Source: an uncultured Planctomycetaceae bacterium (GTDB lineage Bacteria; Planctomycetota; Planctomycetia; Pirellulales; Pirellulaceae). From it: a stretch of 14,663 bases of DNA. Below the pieces are notes generated by a model. It worked only from the letters and a program-made list of their open reading frames with translations. It made no database searches and was not told where the DNA came from. The position numbers and the translations under genes are program-made. Of this stretch, positions 1 to 7,246 are shown piece by piece; within the stretch, counting starts at the first letter, position 1, and every line of letters starts with the position of its first letter. The stretch covers positions 1 through 14,663 of the forward strand of contig CAIYOB010001037.1 of NCBI GenBank assembly GCA_903927685.1, in the 5' to 3' direction.

Positions 1-477
1 GCCGTACCAGAAATCGAATTTGTCGGCGGGCAGCGACAAGTGCCGGATGTCGGCGTTCGGCCAGCCGATCGCGAACTTGCCCAGATAGCCCGTGCGATAC
101 CCGGCTTGCCGCAGCAGCATCGGGTACGTCTGGGCAAAGGCCTCGGCCGACAGCGGCTTGTGAAAATCCCCGATCCCGTGGCGGCGCAGGGTCTGGCCGG
201 TCAGGATGCTGGCTCGATTGCAGGCGCAGATGGACGTGGTCACAAAGGCGTTGGTGAACAGGATGCCCTCGGCCGCCAGTGCGTCCATATGGGGCGTGCG
301 GATGTGCGGATTGCCCAGGCAGCCCAGGCCGACCTGCGGCTGGTCGTCAGTCAGAAAGAACAGGATGTTCGGGCGCGATGGGGCCGGCGCCGCCTCGGCC
401 CCGCGGGCCGTCGGCGCTAGTGCACCGCACACCGTCAGCATCACCAGCGTCAGACAAGCAAACGTCAAGCGGGTCAT
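1..477 (-). CDS. Secreted sulfatase, N-terminal 159 residues (runs off left edge)
   Basis: Arylsulfatase-type enzyme of the alkaline-phosphatase superfamily, which hydrolyses sulfate esters, in planctomycetes usually on sulfated polysaccharides. The sequence opens with a hydrophobic signal peptide (about residues 1-27). Then come the metal-binding motif NILFFLTDDQ (D44, D45), the substrate-side PNxxTPxxDALAAEG-like segment, and the active-site region SICACNRASILTG at 82-94. C84 is the expected formylglycine cysteine and R88 the motif arginine. The motif reads C-A-C-N-R instead of the textbook C-x-P-S-R, so proline is replaced by cysteine. The downstream segment (GYRTGYLGKF) is typical. The ATG at 475-477 is preceded by a GGGAGGGAG Shine-Dalgarno stretch. 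It starts 19 bases after the beta-helix gene stops, so the two are probably one operon. The family call is firm; the substrate is unknown. The C-terminal part lies outside the window. Confidence 0.93.
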   Translation of the reverse strand, partial: MTRLTFACLTLVMLTVCGALAPTARGAEAAPAPSRPNILFFLTDDQPQVGLGCLGNPHIRTPHMDALAAEGILFTNAFVTTSICACNRASILTGQTLRRHGIGDFHKPLSAEAFAQTYPMLLRQAGYRTGYLGKFAIGWPNADIRHLSLPADKFDFWYG

Positions 478-496
478 CGTTTTCTCCCTCCCGAGG

Positions 497-2374
497 CTAC
501 CACACTTTGAGACTCTGCGTCCCCGTCGCCAGGTTCTCGAACGGTCCTGCCGCAGGCTTCGCAACGTTCCGGGGTTTGCCGAAGTAGTCCGTGTCGATCT
601 GGAGGGCCGAGCCGTCGGGGTTCTCGTAGCCGACCGCCGGGATCTTGGCCTGACCCAGCAACTCGGTAGTCACCAGCCGGGTCGGCGCGCTGGCAAACGC
701 CTGGTCCCAAGTCAGCTGCAGGACGGCCGCCTCGCCGTCGACGGCGAGTTGGACGCCGGGATCCACGTCCGCGTGGACGACTGGGTCGGTTTCCCGGGCC
801 GCAGGCCGCGCCCCGCGGCAGTAGACATTGCCGCCCGTCTGCAGCGGGAATTCGCGGTTGTCGTACACCCACAGCCCGAAGCCGGCATCGGGTTGCGGTT
901 TCTTCGCCGCGGCGCCGGCCGCCGGCGCCCCGTCGCCGACGAACAGATTGTTGTAGAAGCGGTTGTCGCCCCCGCGGATGTTCACCAGCCCGGCGACCGT
1001 GGTCGAGTGTGCGGGATGGTAGGGCGTGTCGCGGTTCAGTTCCGGCCGGCTGATGATCCGCCCGGTCAGCAGGTTGTGCGCGTAGGCCCCGCCTTCGGAC
1101 CAGTCCAGCAGGTTCACACCCGACAGGAATAAGTTGTTGTCCACCAGGAACGGCCCATGGTTCACCTCGACAAACAGGTCTTCCCCGGCATTGTCATGGA
1201 ACAGATTGCGGGTGACGCGCGTGCCCTGGGCCATCCAATCCAGCCACAAGCCGCGGCACGTCCGGTAGATGTGATTGCGGCTGATCTCGGTATCGATCGC
1301 GGCGTGGAACTTGATCCCGGCCATCTCGGCGCCGGTAAACAGTCGCCGCACGTGGATATCATGGATCGTGTTCCCGGTGACCACACAGAAGATCGGCCCG
1401 AGACTGCCCACGATCCCCGCTTGTTCGCAATGCGAGACCGTGTTGTTGCGGACGACGTGGTGGCCGATGTTCTCCCTGGTCCAGGCGATCGCGTGGGCGT
1501 GCGCCCGTTCGATGGTCTTGACGTACCCTTCGGCGGAATTGGCCGAGGTGTTATCGAACTGGTCGCCGTGCTTGCCCAGGGCAATCCCGGAGCAGACAGA
1601 GTGGCTGACCACGTTATTTTCGATGATCCAGCCCTTGCTCCAGTGCGTGCCGATCAGGCCGATCTGCTCGGCGGTGGGGGGAGCCCAAGGCGTCGCGGCG
1701 TGCCGCAGGCAGAAGCCGCGGACGGTGATGTAGTTCCGTCCCGGCTGGTCGGGATAGAAGACCGTCTGCCGGACGTTGATCTCGACCAGTTGCGTGTTGG
1801 GATCCACGCCCGGGAACTGGGCCCACAGCGTCGTATTCTCGTTGTCGACCTGGCCGAACCACAGCGGCGTGTCGCCGACGGGTTGCATGACGTCGTCCTG
1901 CTTAGCTGCTTCCGTGAGCCAGTCGCCGTTCAGATAGACAGCGCCGGTATGGTGCTCGCGGCCCTTGGGATTGAACCAGTCGCCGTGGATCAGGTCGCGG
2001 TACGGATTGAAGCCGCCGAAAAACGAATTGGGCAGCACGGCCTTCCAGACATCGCCTTGGACCCGGCTCCAGTTCTTGACCACCTCGGAGCCCTTGATCT
2101 CGACCTGCTCGCCCGGCGCCGCCTGGTACACGATCCGCTTGGCATCCGACTCGCCGCCGCGCGGCGGGTTGATGCGTTCGCGATACACGCCCGCGTGGAC
2201 GGTGACCACATCGCCCGGCTGCGCCAATTCGGCGGCTCGCTGGATCGTCTTCAGCGGAGCAGCCGGAGTGCCGGGTTGGGAATCCTGGCCATCGGGAGCA
2301 ACGTGGAACTCGGCAGCCGGAACAGCCACAGCCACGGCCACGCAGCCGGCACAAGCAAGCAGGAAGGTCCTCAT
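497..2374 (-). CDS. Secreted right-handed parallel beta-helix protein (625 aa)
   Basis: Exported protein with a short signal peptide (residues 1-20, ending VPAAEF). The opening FHVAPDGQDSQPGTPAAPLKTIQRAAE, followed by PGDVVTVHAGVYRERI, is the classic N-terminus of DUF1565/pectate-lyase-like right-handed beta-helix proteins. The middle (about 220-480) has repeated Asn-rich coils such as IENNVVSHS, VRNNTVSHC, ISRNHIYRT and VTRNLFHDN, as expected of beta-helix rungs. Members are mostly polysaccharide lyases, glycoside hydrolases or epimerases. I cannot assign a specific CAZy family. The start ATG has an AAGGAG site 6 bases upstream. It is the first gene of an operon with the downstream sulfatase, which suggests joint breakdown of a sulfated glycan. 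That role is inference; the fold assignment is well supported. Confidence 0.9.
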   Translation of the reverse strand: MRTFLLACAGCVAVAVAVPAAEFHVAPDGQDSQPGTPAAPLKTIQRAAELAQPGDVVTVHAGVYRERINPPRGGESDAKRIVYQAAPGEQVEIKGSEVVKNWSRVQGDVWKAVLPNSFFGGFNPYRDLIHGDWFNPKGREHHTGAVYLNGDWLTEAAKQDDVMQPVGDTPLWFGQVDNENTTLWAQFPGVDPNTQLVEINVRQTVFYPDQPGRNYITVRGFCLRHAATPWAPPTAEQIGLIGTHWSKGWIIENNVVSHSVCSGIALGKHGDQFDNTSANSAEGYVKTIERAHAHAIAWTRENIGHHVVRNNTVSHCEQAGIVGSLGPIFCVVTGNTIHDIHVRRLFTGAEMAGIKFHAAIDTEISRNHIYRTCRGLWLDWMAQGTRVTRNLFHDNAGEDLFVEVNHGPFLVDNNLFLSGVNLLDWSEGGAYAHNLLTGRIISRPELNRDTPYHPAHSTTVAGLVNIRGGDNRFYNNLFVGDGAPAAGAAAKKPQPDAGFGLWVYDNREFPLQTGGNVYCRGARPAARETDPVVHADVDPGVQLAVDGEAAVLQLTWDQAFASAPTRLVTTELLGQAKIPAVGYENPDGSALQIDTDYFGKPRNVAKPAAGPFENLATGTQSLKVW

Positions 2375-2450
2375 GCGGTTCTCCTTGTTCTCAGGGGTGG
2401 GGCAAGGGGTGTACCGGCAGGTCGGCCCACTCCTCGTCGTTCAGTCCGCC

Positions 2451-2479
2451 AGTGTACAATCCCGAGAAGCTGGAGTGAA
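2451..2479 (-). promoter_or_regulatory. Candidate sigma-70-type promoter of the beta-helix/sulfatase operon
   Basis: On the minus strand, TTCACT (2479-2474) and TACACT (2456-2451) are separated by 17 bases, each matching 4 of 6 consensus positions. Transcription would start near 2444 and give a leader of about 70 bases ahead of the ATG at 2374. Prediction by eye only. Confidence 0.35.
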
Positions 2480-2618
2480 CCTGGCCAGTTGGGCCCGGTC
2501 GGCTGGACCCAGCCCCAAAACCTTGATCTGTCACCCATTCTTTCACCTAATCTCTCCCTCTTGCCCTGAAGCCGGGGAGATCTGGTGCCGCATGATGGCC
2601 CACAGTTCGGCCGCTGTA

Positions 2619-2646
2619 CAGTCCGGGGACAGTTCAGTCCGGGGAC
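2619..2646. repeat. Tandem direct repeat CAGTCCGGGGAC (two copies, 16-base period)
   Basis: Two identical 12-base copies lie at 2619-2630 and 2635-2646, separated by AGTT. The motif resembles short GGGGAC-containing repeats seen in intergenic DNA and around REP-type elements. I could not find another copy in the window, so no paired boundary is shown. It sits at the left edge of the accessory island. Confidence 0.55.
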
Positions 2647-2724
2647 CTACTGTTGCCTGCGCAGAAATCTTGGTAACCTTGGTGGCCACGCTTCCGCGGG
2701 ACGCCCATCTTCGGAGGGTAAGAC

Positions 2725-2952
2725 ATGGTCAAGTTGGACGAGTTTGTCACGATCAACCAGGCGGCCCGGTTTCTTCGTGTTTCGCCCAACACGTTGAGAA
2801 ACTGGCATCGCGACGCCAAGATCCCCGTTTACCGCAACCCCATCAGCGGCTATCGGCTGTTCAAGAAGGCCGATCTGGAGGAGTTGCTGCGTCGGATCGA
2901 GAAGTCTGGGAAGTACCCGACCGGCTGGAGCCGGCCGAAGAAGCCGAAGTGA
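2725..2952 (+). CDS. Small excisionase/MerR-type helix-turn-helix protein (75 aa)
   Basis: A single-domain DNA-binding protein of the HTH_17 (excisionase/BldC-like) type. Residues 8-50 read FVTINQAARFLRVSPNTLRNWHR and then IPVYRNPISGYRLFKKADLEELL. This is the helix-turn-helix plus the small wing that inserts an arginine-bearing loop (GYRLF). The basic C-terminus (GWSRPKKPK) probably adds DNA contact. A GGAGGG ribosome site lies 6 bases before the ATG. It stands first in the island and reads toward the defence-like genes, so it may be their regulator or a relic of a mobile-element excisionase. The sequence does not distinguish these. It is in the same reading frame as the next ORF, from which it is separated by one stop. 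Confidence 0.85.
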   Translation: MVKLDEFVTINQAARFLRVSPNTLRNWHRDAKIPVYRNPISGYRLFKKADLEELLRRIEKSGKYPTGWSRPKKPK

Positions 2953-2973
2953 ACTGCCAATGGTCCCGCTCGG

Positions 2974-3552
2974 TTGGGGGAGGGCTTCAGCGAATCGAAA
3001 ATCATCGTGACGACCAAACATCAAACCAGCACAATCATCCGCGATACGGGCCCGTACAGCGGACGGAATCTGGCCGGGCCGCCGCCCGGGTGGAAGACCG
3101 CGGCTGAGGCTGCCGTTGTCCACGAGGGCTTGCCAGGCTGGATCGACCAGGCGTTTCTCCACTTGGATTATCATTGCAACCGTGTTTTGCCCGCCGAGTG
3201 GTCATCGCCGGATGATCCCCCGCCGCCTTCCCTGGCGACCGTTATTTGCCAGAACACTACTTCTCTGACTGCCAGCGCTGTGGAATATGCAAATCAGTGT
3301 TGGTGGAATCGCCTCGACGAGGTGGTGCTCGCCCCGTTGCGGCGTGAGATCAACGAAAACAACGATGGCGTCCGCGTGAACATCGCGCCGTTGCAGAAGG
3401 CCGGCGTGCTGGCCGCCGATGTGTTGGCCAAGAAGGACCTCGACAAGGCCATCGCCGACCGGGCCGAGTGGCGTGCCGACGAACGCCGCTGGTGCCGCGA
3501 GGGTACACTTCCCCATCCCGGCTGGTGGCCCATCCAAGGAGAACGAGAATGA
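2974..3552 (+). CDS. Chimeric-looking ORF; C-terminal part resembles the tail of BREX PglX (probable remnant)
   Basis: The C-terminal half (about residues 111-186), with DGVRVNIAPLQKAG at 131-144 and then ADRAEWRADERRWCREG, PGWW, looks like the extreme C-terminus of a BREX PglX adenine methyltransferase. This is from memory of the family, not a search. No methyltransferase motif (such as NPPY) is present. The N-terminal 110 residues are not recognisable, include a proline-rich stretch (81-85), and look non-native. The start is uncertain: TTG at 2974 or GTG at 3007, neither with a good ribosome site, as expected if the reading frame is only the surviving end of a longer gene. Its TGA overlaps the ATPase start in ATGA, an operon junction probably inherited from the intact gene. 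It could also be a real small protein. Confidence 0.5.
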   Translation: MGEGFSESKIIVTTKHQTSTIIRDTGPYSGRNLAGPPPGWKTAAEAAVVHEGLPGWIDQAFLHLDYHCNRVLPAEWSSPDDPPPPSLATVICQNTTSLTASAVEYANQCWWNRLDEVVLAPLRREINENNDGVRVNIAPLQKAGVLAADVLAKKDLDKAIADRAEWRADERRWCREGTLPHPGWWPIQGERE

Positions 3553-4817
3553 AGATTTTGAGACTGGAAATCCAAGGGTGTCGATCACTTAAGAGTCAGG
3601 TTTGGACGCCGGGCGACCTAAATGTGGTCATCGGCCCCAACGGAAGCGGCAAATCCAACCTGTTGAGCGTCCTTGAGATGCTCACCCAGGGTGCTAGAGG
3701 CTGCCTGGGCAAGTATGTCCAAAGGGAAGGAGGGATGGAACCGCTCCTGTGGGACGGAAGGGCTGAGCAAGTACGCGTTCGCGCGAAGATGTCTCCCCTC
3801 GCGCCGTACCGCGACGAAGCGCGGGATGCTCTCACGTACGATCTTAGTTTGGAACGTCTGGGAAAATCGAGCGCCTACCGAATCGGCACCGAGATTCTCG
3901 GCAACTTCTACAAGGTCGAACAAGGCTTGATGGACCAGCCGTTCAAGCTCCTCGAACGTGACCCGCGGCACGCGGTCATCTACTCGATCGAGGAGCAGCG
4001 ATTTGTGACGCCTGAACCCTCCACGACCACGACGACGACGCCACCGACCGCCTCGCAACAAGAAGCACCTTCTTTCGTAGCTCCTGCCGATTCAGTCTCA
4101 GAGGAAGAGCCGTTGCTGGCAGCCGTGGGCGGTCCATTCGCCCCTAACCGCTTTGCGGCAGACTTCCGCGATGAACTCGCTTCCTGGGCCATCTATCAGG
4201 GTTTTCACACTCACCGGGAGGCGACAATTCGCCAAGCAACGGTGGCGCGAGCGGAAACCCGGATGCAGCCCGACGGCCAGAACCTCATTTCGGTCCTGCA
4301 CACGCTGTACACGGGAGATCGCGGGTTCAAGGAAGAGTTGAATACGGCGATGCGAGCCGCGTACAGCGATGACTTCGAGGAACTCGTGTTTCCCCCGGCA
4401 GCGGACCAGCGAGTGCAACTACGCGTGCGTTGGAAGAGTCTGCAGCGCGAGCAGTCGGCGGCGGACCTGTCCGATGGAACGCTTCGCTTCCTGTTCCTCT
4501 TGGCCGTTTTCGCGAATCCGTCACCGCCCGCATTGATCGCCATCGACGAACCCGAGACCGGCTTGCATCCCTCGATGATGCCGATCGTTGCGGAATATGC
4601 ACGGCACGCCGCTCAACGTACACAGGTCATCCTGACAACGCACTCTCCAGAACTCCTGGACGCCTTCCGTGACGAGCCACCGACAACGACCGTTGTGGAA
4701 TGGAGGGATGGGCAGACGGTGCTTCGCGTGCTCGCCGGCGATCGCCTCGCCTACTGGCTGAAGAAGTACACCCTGGGTGAGCTATACCGGTCGAAGGAAT
4801 TGGAGGCGATGTCATGA
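3549..4817 (+). CDS. AAA/OLD-like ABC-type ATPase (AAA_21, COG4637-like), 422 aa
   Basis: An ABC/SMC-class ATPase of the type found in OLD, PARIS and similar defence systems. It shows Walker A GPNGSGKS (29-36), a signature-like LSDGTLRFLFL (307-317), Walker B LIAIDEPETGLHP (329-341) with the catalytic glutamate, and the H-switch TTHSPELLDAF (363-373). The start is ATG 3549, with AAGGAG 8 bases upstream and the ATGA overlap. An in-frame GTG at 3468 would add 27 residues with no family resemblance. A threonine-rich, low-complexity insert (about 155-190, with a run of Thr) sits in the middle lobe. It overlaps the following DUF4276 gene by ATGA, so the two products are probably made in linked amounts and act together. 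No nuclease domain is fused, unlike true OLD proteins. The substrate and trigger are unknown. Confidence 0.88.
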   Translation: MKILRLEIQGCRSLKSQVWTPGDLNVVIGPNGSGKSNLLSVLEMLTQGARGCLGKYVQREGGMEPLLWDGRAEQVRVRAKMSPLAPYRDEARDALTYDLSLERLGKSSAYRIGTEILGNFYKVEQGLMDQPFKLLERDPRHAVIYSIEEQRFVTPEPSTTTTTTPPTASQQEAPSFVAPADSVSEEEPLLAAVGGPFAPNRFAADFRDELASWAIYQGFHTHREATIRQATVARAETRMQPDGQNLISVLHTLYTGDRGFKEELNTAMRAAYSDDFEELVFPPAADQRVQLRVRWKSLQREQSAADLSDGTLRFLFLLAVFANPSPPALIAIDEPETGLHPSMMPIVAEYARHAAQRTQVILTTHSPELLDAFRDEPPTTTVVEWRDGQTVLRVLAGDRLAYWLKKYTLGELYRSKELEAMS

Positions 4818-5440
4818 AGTTCATCCTACTGGTCGAGGGCGATGCGGAGAAACTCGCAATCGCCGACTTCTTGAAGCGTTGGCTTGACCCGCAACTGAAG
4901 CAACCGGCAGGGGTGAAGGTCGTGAACTTCCACGGCAACAGCCAGCTTGTTCGGAAGATTGTCACCAAGGCGCAAGACTACTTGGACGCCCCCGAGGCCG
5001 CCGAGATCATTGGCGTCGTCGGTCTGCTAGATCTTTACGGGCTCGACATCTATCCGCCGCAGCTTTCCACGGTGAAGGAACGGTACGACTGGGGTGTGCA
5101 GCACTTCCAAGAGCAGGTCAACCGCGAGAAGTTCCGCATGTTCTTCGCCGTTCACGAGTTTGAGGCCTGGATTCTCGGACAACCGGACGCCTTGCCTCGC
5201 GCGGTTCGGGACGCACTTCCGAAAGCCACCGCCGTCCCCGAAAGGGTTGACTTCGACGAACCACCCGCGAAGCTCTTGAACCGGCTATATCTTTCCTGCA
5301 CGCGGAAGAACTACAAGAAGACGACCTACGGAAAACAACTGTTTGGAAAACTCACCCCGGATGTGGTTGTGGGAAAGTGTCCCTACCTGAAAGCGATGCT
5401 CGGCGAAATGCTCCTCATGGCGAGAGGGGCGGGTTTGTGA
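4814..5440 (+). CDS. DUF4276 family protein (Toprim-like), partner of the ATPase
   Basis: A 208-residue protein with the hallmarks of DUF4276. The N-terminal strand LLVEGDAEK (E8) matches the Toprim glutamate motif. VVGLLDLYGLD (68-78, D73) matches the acidic second motif, and HEFEAWIL (114-121) is the family signature. Toprim folds bind Mg2+ and cut or ligate nucleic acid. In OLD and PARIS (AriB) the Toprim part is the toxic nuclease released or activated by the ATPase. By analogy this is the likely effector of the pair, which is inference. The ATG at 4814 overlaps the ATPase TGA, so it is translationally coupled. The basic C-terminal half (RKNYKKTTYGKQ) could contact nucleic acid. Length is normal for the family, with no sign of decay. 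Confidence 0.85.
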   Translation: MKFILLVEGDAEKLAIADFLKRWLDPQLKQPAGVKVVNFHGNSQLVRKIVTKAQDYLDAPEAAEIIGVVGLLDLYGLDIYPPQLSTVKERYDWGVQHFQEQVNREKFRMFFAVHEFEAWILGQPDALPRAVRDALPKATAVPERVDFDEPPAKLLNRLYLSCTRKNYKKTTYGKQLFGKLTPDVVVGKCPYLKAMLGEMLLMARGAGL

Positions 5441-5468
5441 CGATGCGGCGGGCTGGCGGGAAGGCACC

Positions 5469-7151
5469 ATGAAACAACTCTTCACCGAAACCGAACTCCG
5501 CGAGTTGCTCCAGCAGGACGAGGGCCAGTTCCTGGAGTTCAAGTCGCTCTGGGACCTGTCCGGCGGCACGCGGAAGGTCCTCGAACGCCGCACCGTCCGC
5601 GACAAGATCGCCGAGTACGTGGCGGCGTTTGCCAATGCCGATGGCGGCACGCTCGTGCTCGGCGTGGACAACGACGGGACCCTGTCAGGTCATGGGTATC
5701 CCGATGAGGCAATCACCGAGTTCCTGGCCGTGCCCCAGCGCCGGCTCCGCCCGGCCGTGGCGATCCGGCACCAGCGCATCAGCCTGGCCGGGAACGAAAT
5801 CATCGTGCTCCAGGTGGCCCTGGAGCCGGAAGCGGTGATGGTCGAGGGCGACGGATTCCCGTACCGCGTGGGCGATCAGGTTCGACAAGAACCCCAGGAG
5901 GTGATCAACCAGCGCAAGCAGGCCTACCGCACGGTGGGCTACGAGTGCCGGTTCAATTTCGACGCATCGCTCGACAACCTGGACTTGGCGTTGGCAGGTG
6001 ACTTCCTGCGCCGGTCGGTCTACCGGGACCGTGCTCCCGAAGACACCCTGCAGGAACTTGGTTTGATCGTGCCTCGCGCCGGCGGTTTTGCGATCACCAA
6101 CGCGGCCCTCCTCCTCTTTGGAAAGCGTCCTTTCGCCCGCTGGCACCCCCGGGCTGGGCTCCGCATGTTCCGCGTGGCTGGCACCGAACGTAGGCACGGT
6201 CGAGACCGCAACGTCACCCAGCTGCGCCCCCTGATTGAACCGCCGCTGGCTCTGGCGATCCCGGAGGCCCATCAACTGGCCGCCAGCCAAATCAAGAAAT
6301 CCGAGAAGCTGCACGACCTCTTCTTTCGGGAAATGCCCGAATATCCCGAATTCGCCTGGCAGGAGGCAATCGTTAACGCGTTCGCCCATCGCGACTACAA
6401 CGACCACGGCCGGGAGATCGAAGTCTGGTTCTTCGACGATCGCATGGAAGTGCTCAGCCCCGGCGACGTTGTCCCACCCGTCACGGTCGATCAATTGCGT
6501 GACCGCCAGCGCGTCCACGCCAGCCGCAATCCGCTCGTCGTCCGCGTCCTGGCGGAGGTCGGGATCATGCGAGACGAAGGCGAAGGCGTGCCGCGAATCT
6601 ACCAGGAGATGGAATCGTCGTTGTTGAAGCAGCCAAGACTAACAATCGCGGCATCCCAATTCGAGTTGGTGCTCTACAATCAGCCTGCTTTCACCGGCCC
6701 CACTGCCGAGTGGCAGGGCGTGGTCTCGCAACTGGACGTGACGAAGGCCCAGAAGCGAGCCCTGTTGGCGTTTCCGGACGGCCTCACCAACGAGGATTAT
6801 CGGACGGTCAACGGCTTGGATCGCGATCAGGCTTACCGCGAGATCCAGGAATTGGTGGCCCAGGGCGTGCTGTCCCCGGCCACAACCGTCGGACGCGGGG
6901 CAGTCTACCTGCCGGCTCCCGCCATGCAAAAAGCCACCGCGTGGCTGGAGCAGCGTCTGCCGAAACTCCAGACTTTCTTCCAAACCCACGACCGCCTCAC
7001 GAATACCGACTACCGAGAACTGATGGGCGTAACACGTAACACGGCTCGCCACGAGTTGGGGCGTTTGATGGAGGCGGAGTTCCTGGTGCAGGTCGGTGAA
7101 CGCAAATCAGCACATTACGTGATGGGGACGAAACTCGTCCCGAAGGACTGA
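5469..7151 (+). CDS. Schlafen/AlbA_2-domain ATP-binding protein with tandem winged helices (COG2865-like), 560 aa
   Basis: The N-terminal AlbA_2 (Schlafen-type) domain shows QFLEFK (20-25) and AAFANADGGTLVLGVDNDG (52-70). A GHKL-like ATP-binding C-terminal-type domain follows, with EAIVNAFAHRDYNDHG (299-314) and DRMEVLSPG. The last 130 residues hold two similar winged-helix units about 71 residues apart, beginning LTNEDYR (439) and LTNTDYR (510). Such proteins are often annotated as transcriptional regulators or RecG-C-terminal-like ATPases. They are frequent in defence islands, including next to BREX genes, and the biochemical activity is not established. The start ATG 5469 has GGGAAGG nearby and lies 28 bases after the DUF4276 stop, so it is probably in the same operon. 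It is full-length and intact. It could regulate the downstream pglZ through the inverted repeats at 7155-7246. Confidence 0.85.
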   Translation: MKQLFTETELRELLQQDEGQFLEFKSLWDLSGGTRKVLERRTVRDKIAEYVAAFANADGGTLVLGVDNDGTLSGHGYPDEAITEFLAVPQRRLRPAVAIRHQRISLAGNEIIVLQVALEPEAVMVEGDGFPYRVGDQVRQEPQEVINQRKQAYRTVGYECRFNFDASLDNLDLALAGDFLRRSVYRDRAPEDTLQELGLIVPRAGGFAITNAALLLFGKRPFARWHPRAGLRMFRVAGTERRHGRDRNVTQLRPLIEPPLALAIPEAHQLAASQIKKSEKLHDLFFREMPEYPEFAWQEAIVNAFAHRDYNDHGREIEVWFFDDRMEVLSPGDVVPPVTVDQLRDRQRVHASRNPLVVRVLAEVGIMRDEGEGVPRIYQEMESSLLKQPRLTIAASQFELVLYNQPAFTGPTAEWQGVVSQLDVTKAQKRALLAFPDGLTNEDYRTVNGLDRDQAYREIQELVAQGVLSPATTVGRGAVYLPAPAMQKATAWLEQRLPKLQTFFQTHDRLTNTDYRELMGVTRNTARHELGRLMEAEFLVQVGERKSAHYVMGTKLVPKD

Positions 7152-7154
7152 CCG

Positions 7155-7246
7155 GTTATGCGCGAAACGAGCGCATATCCACCGCTCATAAAATCCGAAC
7201 ACATATCCACGCAAAGGGTTATGAATGCTTGCGAGGTGCGCATAAC
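7155..7246. promoter_or_regulatory. Inverted-repeat leader in front of the pglZ remnant (possible operator)
   Basis: The 95-base spacer is clearly structured. GTTATGCGC (7155-7163) and GCGCATAAC (7238-7246) are perfect 9-base inverted repeats bracketing it, the second abutting the ATG. An inner hairpin TATGCGC/GCGCATA (7157-7163, 7171-7177) has a 7-base loop. A third GTTATG half-site lies at 7218-7223. CATATCCAC is repeated directly at 7174 and 7202. It is markedly more A+T rich than its flanks. This fits an operator for a dimeric regulator, or an RNA hairpin; the sequence alone does not decide. Confidence 0.55.

Larger units (their letters stand above)
2375..2724. other. Gene-free spacer between the carbohydrate operon and the defence-like island
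   Basis: A 350-base region with no convincing coding frame. It holds the minus-strand promoter candidate near 2451-2479, a pyrimidine-rich tract around 2530-2570, and a tandem 12-base repeat at 2619-2646. It separates divergent genes, so it should also contain a plus-strand promoter for the HTH gene. I could not find a well-spaced one. Confidence 0.5.

Noticed and set aside
206..2569. Plus-strand open frames (206-1132, 1157-2569) opposite the sulfatase and beta-helix genes
   Set aside because: No recognisable domain; the minus-strand proteins have signal peptides, ribosome sites and family motifs.
2653..2679. Promoter TTGCCT/TAACCT ahead of the HTH gene
   Set aside because: The 15-base spacing is too short and the -10 is poor.
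3468..3548. Upstream start for the ATPase (adds 27 residues)
   Set aside because: The ATG at 3549 has AAGGAG and an ATGA junction, and family homology starts at MKILRLEIQG.
7174..7210. Possible CRISPR-like repeat (CATATCCAC twice)
   Set aside because: Only two 9-base copies, 28 bases apart, with no repeat-spacer periodicity and no cas genes.
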